64,000 nt of DNA from Liolophura sinensis (taxonomy: Eukaryota > Mollusca > Polyplacophora > Chitonida > Chitonidae): positions 28,008,402 through 28,072,401 of the forward strand of contig NC_088301.1 in the NCBI RefSeq assembly GCF_032854445.1. The letters are read 5' to 3'. The notes beneath the pieces are model-generated. The model was not told the origin of the DNA and ran no database searches. It saw only the letters and a list, made by a program, of their open reading frames with translations. The position numbers and the translations under genes are program-made. Position 1 is the stretch's first letter. The number at the start of each line of letters is the position of its first letter. This document shows positions 37,401 through 47,500 of the stretch, one piece after another.

Positions 37401-39181
37401 TGTTCTGTTATCTCTCTGGGCTACCATGGCACTTGTGATTGCTGTGAGGTACAAGCAGACAATATACTCTTCTAAGTTCTTTGTGGGCTAGAATGGCACA
37501 AGTTTGTGATTGCTGTGAGGTACAAGCAGACACGACAAACTCTTCTGTTATCTTTCTTGGCTACCATGGCACTTGTGATTGCTGTGAGGTACAAGCAGAC
37601 AAGGTACTCTTCTAATTTCTTTGTGGGCTAGAATGGCACAAGTTTGTGATTGCTGTGAGGTACAAGCAGACAAGACAAACTCTTCTGTTATCTTTCTGGG
37701 CTACCATGGCACTTGTGATTGCTGTGAGGTACAAGCAGACAAGGCACTCTTCTAATTTCTTTGTGGGCTAGAATGGCAGAAGTTTGTGATTGCTCTGAGG
37801 TACAGACAGACAGAATAAACTCTTCTGTTTTCTTTGTGGACTAGCATGTCACTTCTCGTGATAGGGTTTTGAACCAGCAATCTAATCAGGCTACAGCCTA
37901 GGGTTCTACCACTAGACCAAAGGCTATTTCCTCCTGGCCTACATGTAGATAGCCATTCATACTATCTGCCCTCAAGCCATTACATTAACCCAAAGAAAAA
38001 GTACAGGGTCTTTTAAAAGCAGCAAAACCTGCACTTCAACTTACCAAACACACACCACTCACAGCACCAAATGTGACAGGGCAACCACAACGGCATTAGA
38101 ACCAACAGCCTTAAGAGCGTAGCCTAAACTTCCACCACTGTACCCAACTGAAAATCCTGTTGGCTTGTTACAAGTATCTGAGAAGGTTGTAACAAAATTT
38201 AAAAAAACAAAAGACAATTATATGAGGAGTGTAGGACCACTTCATTTTGGACAATATGATGTAAATGGAGCATGTGCAGCATGTATGCATATGTAATTTT
38301 GGTGGCTCACCATCAGGTAGAAATCGATGTCCTTCTTCAAACTGGGCAGCCATTTCTGTATATCAGCTATGGAATTCAAGGTATTCTGTAATGAGCAACA
38401 ACAACAGATGAACAAAAAATGCTGATTGGTTTGGGTTTCTTAGAGATTTCAGGATAATTCCTGAATATTATAATAATCTTTGTCACCAGAAATTGTGTCA
38501 AGGCAAATTTTGGTATTCGTGACAGTTTCAAGATCTTCTGGATCCAGGAGACAAGATAAGGTGTATATTAAACTTGAAATGACTTGTATGAAGATGACCA
38601 GCACAGAACGCAGAAGCTGTGACAAACAGAAATAAGGATACACATGTACATGACAACCTTGGTTACTCTAACTGATTTCACAGGGCTCATATCTGACCTA
38701 AAGCCATACTAAAAAAAGACACCTGCATAATTAATGCTGGTCAGTTTCAAAGATGAACGAAAAGTGGAAAACTTGGCAGAAACAGGAAACCTTAAAATTG
38801 CCATGTTACTGACAAAGCTTTCCCTTATGCTCACATGACGGAAAGTTGCACAAATTCACATTATTTTTGTTAAAGAGAAGTTGTCTTCAACACACATAAG
38901 ACGGTGTAGGTCATGTCCCCAAAACCGCGCTGCCTCTCGGTTGTAGTCACGTCTATTACCTATCAGAGTACTCTGACTAGAACTGTCATACTAATGTTCT
39001 GCCTGAGAGCTTGGTTTGTTCTAGCCTGGGTGCCTTGCACTTGAAAATGTTAAAGGTATATTGAATTCCAAAACTTTTTGAAGCTGGATTGAATACCATG
39101 TGCCTTTGAAACTTCAATAAAAGAATACTTACTATACTGTTCTCCATTAAATACATTTGCCTACGTAATTCAGTCAGAGCT
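34471..39181 (-). CDS. unrecognised coiled-coil protein with acidic serine tail, 3' part of gene
   Basis: Modelled on the minus strand from high to low coordinates: 39181-39133 (tentative), 38616-38487, 38366-38311, 35636-35456, 35009-34471 (stop). All junctions have AG/GT and phases agree (0, 1, 0, 1 between successive exons). Visible text: ALTELRRQMYLMENSI, a hydrophobic LLRSVLVIFIQVISSLIY, then DIQKWLPSLKKDIDFYLM, a basic coiled coil IDRLKREYQAFVRKLRQLD followed by KTIPWTERGYSARKRP, and a disordered 179-residue end closing NLADMYGGSSSESEDSRE. I do not recognise the family. The tail and charge pattern suggest a cytoskeletal, centrosomal or nuclear protein, which is a guess. The 5' exons are not found; a possible one is the EEEKKNPKRPKL frame near 40323-40360, but its phase does not join. 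The gene is head to head with TFIIF alpha. The last two exons are well supported, the two before them moderately, the first weakly. Confidence 0.6.
35626..37830. repeat. 70 bp tandem array carrying copies of a 3' splice site (140/280 bp higher order)
   Basis: About 31 monomers of 70 bp alternate as two types, giving a 140 bp dimer (CAAGTTTGTGATTGCTG recurs every 140 from 35820 to 37640). A further alternation of AATATACTC and AAGGTACTC gives 280 bp. On the minus strand each monomer contains CTCACAGCAATCACA, the same text as the acceptor and first codons of the exon at 35636. The array fills the intron just upstream of that exon. Confidence 0.95.
37855..37930 (-). mobile_element. tRNA-like SINE head
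   Basis: The minus strand shows an A box TGGTCTAGTGGTAGAACC and a B box GGTTCAAAACC 45 bases on. No convincing acceptor stem was found, so a SINE head is more likely than a working tRNA gene. Confidence 0.45.
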
Positions 39182-39544
39182 CTATTTCTTTACATCTTTT
39201 TCTAAAACTTGAGTCTCCTCTCAGTATTTTCAAATGCAAAGCTAGAACTAGAACCGAAGCCCTCAAGTGGCATGTTTGTATTACACTTAGCCATGTTCGG
39301 GTCCCAACACCACCTCCACACAACCCCCCTCCCCCAACACCACCCACCCCCAACGTACATTTTTGCTGTGTTCAGTTGTTTTAATGTACTAAACAAAAAA
39401 GGAACTTCACTTTATGTTGCAAATATACCCATATAAAACCAGGTGTGTTGATAGTGGATAAATCAGATTTATGAACGTAATAAACATATATTAAAACAGG
39501 ATTACATGTAGGTATTAAGGTGCACTTGGTGCACCCTCCAGTCA

Positions 39545-40075
39545 ACAGTAGCATGATGAGGTCACGTTTTGATTTCACAGGGACTGGACTCACAAACACA
39601 ACAGCAAAGCAATATCCCTGATCACCTCATTGAACACAGCATTAGGCAACCTGAGCCACTGCTGAACATTCTGAGGTTGATGTCTCAAGGCATGAAGACT
39701 TCTTCCAAGAGCATCCTATATGTGTTCGATGGGATTGATTCAGGTCTGGTGATCTCGATGGCCACTCCTTGACCTCAATACCCGCATTTTGCAGGAAATT
39801 TTGAGTCAAAACAGCTGACATAGCACTGTCATGCTGAATTACTGTTTACCTGAGTCAGAATTGGCCCAACATAAGGACGTTGGAAGACGGCCAGCGTGCA
39901 AGTGGTTTTGTATAGTCTTGGTATTAATGTGATCTCTGAACAGTGTGTTACTGGTTCATGTTCAAATCGCAAGATGATTATGCAAATGACATAGCCGAAT
40001 CTGATTGTCCTCGACATGTGTCATTACACATACGTGGCCGTCCTGATCTGGGGCGATCAGATGTTGTAGCCATTT
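39545..40075 (-). mobile_element. Tc1/mariner-like transposase relic
   Basis: Minus-strand frames show SDRPRSGRPRM, the linker after the Tc1 paired-like HTH. RPYVGPILTQ follows, then IQHDSAMSAVLTQNFLQNAG and GIEVKEWPSRSPDLNPI, the core around the second catalytic aspartate. The block normally lying between the RPYVGP and QHDSA motifs, including the first catalytic aspartate, is missing. The frame is broken several times and no inverted ends were found. An old, dead copy in the space between the two head-to-head genes, or in a 5' intron of the minus-strand gene. Confidence 0.7.
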
Positions 40076-40757
40076 AATGCACACTTGTCCTCAGCTTGTG
40101 AATTGTCCATCTACTGTATCTCACAATATGTGCAACACCCACAGCTGGCCAGCCTGAAAGTGCAGGTTGGCGTTTTCACAATTGCAATGGTCGGATTTGT
40201 TACGTTAGACCTGGCCGTTATGGTATTCACCAACAAGAATATTAACTACCTTGTACTACCCATTTTCAATCTAGCTTATTTCTCTAAGTTTCTATTTAAA
40301 TTGAAAGAAGTTATTTCTTACAAGCTTTGGCCTTTTAGGATTTTTCTTTTCTTCTTCTGAAAAAAAAAAAAAAAAAAAAGAGCAGTTTGATTATTTATCA
40401 TGGATTTAAAGTTAAAGTAAAGTCGTTTTTCAGCCTTAGCTAGCGAAGAGATTAAAAGCCATTAAACATTAAGTCAGCCTTCTTTACATTTAAACTAACT
40501 TGACCCTCTCTGCACCAAGATGGGACCAATCTGCATGCAATACATCAAAACAACAAATTTAACTTTGAATTTTGATCCATTTTTCACACTTGCATTATCG
40601 CTCCATGACTGACACTGACGTAAGATTTAACAATGTACTAACGCACTGAGATGAGAGGCGTTTTACAAAGCGCACGTAGCACTACACCCTTGTAACTACC
40701 ATGGTGATGCAATAACTACAGTACAGGTTACCATAGAAGATAAGCACATTACTCATT

Positions 40758-41012
40758 GTGAAATGGGCCCCACGCCCGGGAACACGAAGCGATCTTAGAC
40801 TTTGATCTTACACTTAAGTCAAAACCTCAGTCATTAAATTTGGTAATGTATGGTCTTTTCCTTTATTTAAGCTGCATTTTGTTGTATAATAACTTACCCT
40901 GAATTTAAGAAAAATTCTGACCTTGTAATATAAGAAACAACAATTTTAACGCGATCTGAAATTTTGACTTCAGTCTAAGATTGCTTCGTGATCCAGGGGC
41001 AGGTCTGTACTG
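40758..41012. mobile_element. MITE with ~45 bp terminal inverted repeats
   Basis: The left end carries CACGAAGCGATCTTAGACT (about 40783-40801). The right end carries its reverse complement with few changes (AGTCTAAGATTGCTTCGTG, about 40974-40992). The match extends to AAGTCAAAA on the inner side and GCCCC on the outer side. About 250 bp, no coding capacity. It lies about 0.5 kb upstream of the TFIIF alpha start. Confidence 0.6.
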
Positions 41013-41512
41013 CTTGCTATGTTAGTACATCGTCAGATCAGTTGAGCCTGAGACCTGCGGCTACTTGCTTTAACACTGTTATTGAAAATTACACACTACA
41101 ATTTTAATCCATGTCCAGTCGGTAGAGTATTATTTTCTGTTTTTAACTGCTGTTTGCAACTGGAAGTTCTATTTTTAGGTCAGTGTATAACAATTAAAGG
41201 AGTTGTTGGTATGTTACCCTCTCTTTGTTGTTGTAGAAGCAGACGATTCAAGCGAGTGACCTGTTTCTCTTCGTTTCGTGCCATTGGTGATAACTCTAGA
41301 CACTGTTTCGTATTCTTTAGTATGACTCTTTAAAGATAGTCTGTCTCCTTCCATGATAATTATTTTTGTCATATTTAAAAAATAATTGGAAAAGCAGAAC
41401 AATAAACTAAAATTAAAGTTAAAACTAAACTGAAGTTTGGATACTAAAAGCGGCTAAAGATAAAGCAATCAATATGTTTATTTACGTTTTTCGCGGAAGC
41501 TGACAGAAGAAG

Positions 41513-44500
41513 ATGGCATCAACAAGTCAGGTATTGATGTGGTGGATACAAAGGCTGATAAATGGCATGTTCGACGTATAAAGTTTCCCTTATTAATAGT
41601 TACTTGCGTAGAAAATGTTTGGGATTTACAACGTTCAACGGTTCGTTTGAAACCAAATAATCCAGGCATCGAATATTGATCCTCTTATGGTACATTATTT
41701 ATCCTCGTTCAATGGGACACGGGGAGTGGGGGGAGGGGGGGTGCTCCTTGGCTCAGTTGGTTAGCGCAGCGTAATGACCCAGGAGCCTTTCACCAATGCG
41801 GTCGCTGGGAGTTAAAGTCCAGCTCATGCTGGTTTCCTCTCCGACAGTACTTGGGAAGGTCTGCCAACATTCTGCGGATTGTCGTGGGTTTCTGCCGGGC
41901 TCTGCTCGGTTTCCTCGCACCATAGTGCTGGCCGCCGTCGTATTTGTGAAATATTTTTGAGTACAGCGTAAAACACCAATCAAATAAATCAATAAATAAA
42001 TCAATGGGTTACGGGCAGAAGTCCGAAGTGGGACGTATTATGTCATTCTAGTGACGCTCGATATTCCACTGCAGCTTCAACAGCGCAACGTCGCAGTGGG
42101 TAGGCCAAATATGTCATAGATGAAACCGCAGCAACATGTTTGGCAATGGGCAACAGGGGACTTGTTACATGCAAGGCCTGTGTCACATTAGCGATACCTT
42201 TTGTGAGAGGAAAATTTGCCGGTTCCCCATTAAATTAAACATTGATGTCTGTTTTCAACAATTTCTGATGTTCAGAGTATAGATCGACTACATGTCGTTT
42301 TTTTCTAGAACTACAGGCACTTGCATAGTCATGGCTGGATCCCATTCACCCCTCGTAAGAAGCTTCGTAAACCATTGATCACTCACCTCCCCAGTCTAGC
42401 CCGGCCAAAGCCTCCCTAGCCTGGCCCAAATCTCCGCTGATAGAGACTTCCACGAAAACAATTTCACTCAAAAAGCAGCTTGAACCCTGTATTATTTTTG
42501 CTATTCACGGATTCCCTAAAATGCCCGGGAATGTAATATGTCAAGGCCAGCATTGGTAAACCATCTTTCAACAGTAATCTAGCCATTTTAACTTTTGAAT
42601 TGGACAACTCAAATCAATGTCTGCCATGTTTGGAATTCAACTTCTGGCAGGGTTTTTTTTTAGTGAAATTGTCTGCGTGGAAGTTGGATGGCCTGGACAT
42701 ATTACATTTCTGGCAGTTTAGGGAATCTCTGGATGGCGAAAATAAAGTAGGGTTCGAGCAGTTTTTTTTAGTGAAATTATCCACGTGGAAGTCTCTATGA
42801 GCGAAGCTGGGTGTTACAGTAGGAACTTTCAGCCTAACTTTGGTCTACCCCAGCTTGTCCAGTTGTTCCTTTTCATTGCCTAGGGTTCTAGACTGCCAGA
42901 CAAATAAAATCCCATGGTGTGGATCATCCATCCATATTTTACCAAGCTCAACGTGTTCCCTGATTCCAAGTTCCCAAAATGGCTGCTGGTTCCCGAGCCT
43001 CGTGATTGCAAACAATTTGCACGTATATCCCAGGAACCTGGATGGTGGATATGATGATCTTTGTTAAAGTTCAGGCGAGTGGAGAAGTTGAACTTGATGA
43101 AATATGGATGGATATTTTATTTTGGGATGATCAACAGCTTGGCATTTTATCCGTCTGGCGGTATAGACCGTAAGCATTGTAAAGGAGTAACTGTTATAAG
43201 GGAGTTTAGCAATCAACTGTTTACAGAAATGTTAGGATGCTTCCTTTCGGGGTGAATGGGACCCAGCCATGACTATGCGAGCGACAGTACAGATATTAGT
43301 CAACTAGGGATAAAGTAGTCTGAGTGCACTGACTGTTGGTTGAGGAATATTTGGATACACCATATTCATGGCTGCTCAATCTACAGTCAGAGACAATCGC
43401 CCTTGTTTAAATGGTGAAGAACAGGTGGCATTCCAAATAAGCACTCCACTTCATTTTTCCCATCGCCACACACAGTTTTGTAGTAGTAATCCAGTAAAGT
43501 ATCCATATCTTGCTAAACAGCCTTCAGGCTATGTCGCCAGTGATTTAAGACAGCCTTTATTTGCCTTGATGTTTAAAGTAGGGCACATGAACATTTGAAT
43601 CATCACCAACAGTCAAATTCTTTACTCCATAATTTATAGTTGATTTTATTTTAGATAGAAAGTTACAAAGTTATGATGCTGTAAATAACCCAATTCCAAA
43701 AATTGAAAAGTACATTGCACAAATAATGCAAGAGACTATTACAGTCAGAGAATATTACTTTTAGAAAAGAAAAACCACAAAAGTTAGATTAAGGGCATGT
43801 TCCTAAAATTACATTCATTCGTTAAGTACAATGGCGACTGTCTTGAAAAACACTGTGGTGCCCGGATTGCTGATACAAAATTGTGTGTGGTCATGGGAAA
43901 GGGAGATGTTACAACTTGGAATTGACCATCTACAGGTAAGTGGAGAGCTTATTCAGGCTGGAGCCTGTTAATTACCATTAAACAAGGGCACTGATCTCTG
44001 ACTGTAGATTGAACATCCCTGAAAAGGGTATATACAACTGAATATTCCTTAACCAGCAGTCAGTGCAATCGAACTAAAGCAGAGGATTAAAGCTTACAGA
44101 TCTGTTTCCATTTTTCATATAAACTGATGTAGCTGTGAGTTCAAGTCCAGCTCATGCTGGCTCCCTCTCCAGCTGTTTGTGGGAAAGTCTGACAGCGGGC
44201 TCTGCCCGGTTTCCACCCACTATTATGCTGGCCGCCTTCATAGAAGTGAAATATTCTTGAGTACGGCGTAAAACACCAATCAAATAAATAAATAAATAAA
44301 TAAACTGATGTGAAGTCGTAAATTATGTTGCATAATGTACCATACTGTAATCCTCTAGGGTACCTACCTTACCCGTGTTCCATGAAAATTCTATTGTTTA
44401 TACCACCTGAATATCTAAAACCATGTCACTGAAATAAACAAGTAATTTTCAGTTTGAATGAATGATTTTGCATAGTTATCGCTAGAAATCTCCACAAATG

Positions 44501-47500
44501 AAGGTACGGTGCTGTAGAGGTATAGTAATGCAAAAGCTTTGTTTTCAGGCATTAGAACCTGCAGATGGTCATGGGTTTCCCCCGGGCTGTGCCCGGTTTC
44601 CTCCTACCATAATGCTGGCCACCGTCGTATAAGTGAAATATTCTTGAGTAAGGGGTAAATCACCAATCAAATAAATAATGAATTCAGGCATTAGTCTTGG
44701 GTTGGGAGTGGGAAATGTAAAATTCTAGCCAACACTATTGTCTTACAGCAAAATAAGAAATAAGTTTTTCAAAAGGATTTTATTAATGTTCATTCTCAGT
44801 TCGGAGGGCTGCTACTTTACCTTGACGTGTTGGTTGCTGTAATGTGTGATGAGGGAGTAAATATACAGTGCAATACAGATTGGCAGGTTTCTGATAAGAT
44901 CTGGACACCCTTATTATTAATGTACATGTAACTTTCTTCATATTTTTAGGCTGGGACTTCAGCTGGCTCAAGCCAGGAGTTTGTTGTCAGGGTGCCCAGG
45001 TAAGATGAGATACACACAGAATGCCTGTAGGCCTTCACTATTAAATTATACTGTATATTAAACCTCACTGCCTTGGCTGCTGCCTTTATAATACAGTAGA
45101 AGCATATGGTAAATGAAATGATCTTAAGTATCATGGTATAAAACACCGATATGTATAAAACCATTGAGGATGTAACTAACTGTAAAATATGGGAATGATT
45201 TGGCTTGAACAGAAATGCACATGAATGCTCTATTTTATATTAGGGGCCTACGTGGCTTAGTTGGTTAGCGCGCTAGCACAGCGTAATGACCCAGGAGTAT
45301 CTCACCAATGCAGTCACTGTGAGTTCATGCTGGCTTCCTCTCCGGCTGTAAGTGGGAAGGTCTGGTAGCAACCTGTGGATGGTCATGGGTTTAGCTCTGT
45401 TTCCTCCCACCATAATATTGGCCGCCGTTGTATAAGTGAAATATTCTTGGGTACGGAGTAAAACACCAATAAATAAATAAATCTGTTTTATGCTACAGAG
45501 ACAGACAGAAAAAGCTGAGCATGCTGAAGTTTGCTGCCAGTCTGAATGTAGACTTTCAGAAGATGGGAGAGGTTTGTGACTGAGTTTCGACACACATTGA
45601 CAAACAAACTTGTTGATTTGTTGAATATTTGTTACGGTTTGAACATGACCATTTCGTAGTTTCAAATTTTACAGTGTTCTTCACTTGGGTGCCTCCAATT
45701 AGTGTATTATTAATTGAACAACAGTGAGGTAAATGCAGATAAACTGTTTCAAGGTAACTTATGTGAGTAGTTTTTTTCTTTTACAGATAATGTCAAGATA
45801 AATTTATATACCGTAATTGACCTAGAATCTGTAGAAAACGTGAGCTTTATCACTAAAAGTAATATTTTGTGACCTTATATTATTTGCCTTTAAATATACA
45901 TTTCTAATGAAAATTTTTAGGTGAAATACAGTTTATTAATGATGACTGTAAAATTTACATCTTTTTTCTTTTTATTGAATGTCTTCATTTTTTAAATGTC
46001 AAAGTTTTTAATAATTTCAGTTTGAATGTTATTTCTTCTTCGTAGACACCATTTTCATTTTTTAAATGTCAAAGTGTTTAATAATTTCAGTTTAAATGTT
46101 ATTTCTTCTTTGTAGACACCAGTTAAGTTAGAACGAGAAAATAATTTCAAAGAATACAAATCTGCATATGACATTGACTCTCTGCCAAAGTTTGGAGCTG
46201 GCAGTGAATTTGGGAGGGAACAGAAAGAAGAAGCTCGAAGAAGAAGATATGGTATAATACGTAAAAAGTATAACCCAAACAATCAGCCATGGCTAATGAA
46301 GATAGGGACTGGGAAACAGGCGAAGAAGTAAGTTCTTAAAAGTCTTCTAGATCAATTTTTCCGAACTCTCCTACCACAGGAGCCTCTCCCCAATGTGATC
46401 TCTGTGAGTTCAGGTCCAGGTCATGCTGGCTTGCTCTCCATTCGTTCAATTTATTTATTTATTTGATTGGTGTTTTACGCCGTACTCAGGAATGTTTCAC
46501 TTATACGACAGCAGCCAGCATTATGGTGGGTGGAAAACGGCCATAGCCCGGGGGAAACCCACGACCATCCGCAGGTTGCTGAAAGACCGTTCATTCAAGG
46601 GAAGGTCTCCGGCAACCTGCGGATGGTCGTGGGTTTCCCCTGAGCCCTGCCTGGATTCCTCCTACCATAGTGCTGGCCACTGTCGTATAAGTGAAATTTT
46701 CTTAAATGTGGCATAAAACTGCAATCAAATAAATAAATACATTTTGGAACTGCGAATCAAGAATACGCATTTGACCAATCATATTCACTGTTGTTGCAAG
46801 TAGGTCAAGCAGATATACCACACATGGATTGTAAAATTTTTATCTTTTTTTGCGAAGTCATGATGTGACAATCGGGGAGTTTCGAGTTCGAACTTTTTTA
46901 CCACTAAAGGTAAAAAAAGTCATACTGTATCATGTGACCTGTCAAAAATGTTAGGCAACTATTGTAAGATCACATTTACTACAACATGGGTGTCTGGAAA
47001 AAGTTTCTCAAAAAGTTATTTGGAGTACTCAGATGATGGAGAGTAGCTGAATATTTGTGAAGTTGGGAAGTTTCTAAAGGAAAGTGGTCTCATTTGTGCC
47101 TCTGCAACACAGTGAGACAAGTGGCTGGTAAAGCCATGTCTACAAAGATTGTCTATTTTTTGAAAGTCACATAATACAGGAGGACTAGCTTCAACAAAAA
47201 AAGAGTTTGAACTTGAACCTCCCTTACTGCTTTCCCGGGGAGTAAAAAAAGTCATGCAGTCACAGAAGGGGTAGTCAGATGTAGTTTTATGACGGCTGCA
47301 GAGCAGCTGATGTACAAGGGAACATAACCTAATAAAACCATTTCATTTGAATAAGGTGAATTTGATGAGGTTACTTTATTTTAGTCAGTTTTGTAGTTTA
47401 TTTATAACACCAGGTGAGCCCTCAAGGCTTCCTTTCATTCAATTTACAAAAATTTAAACTGAATGTAAATGTAAACGTTTGTTCTTGAAAGACATTAAAA

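Noticed and set aside
35626-37830. CRISPR-like array
   Set aside because: Units are contiguous 70 bp tandem copies without unique spacers, in animal DNA.
40323-40360. further 5' exon (EEEKKNPKRPKL) of the minus-strand unknown gene
   Set aside because: The acceptor and donor look good, but the phase does not fit the next exon at 39181 and the tract is low complexity; kept only as a remark.
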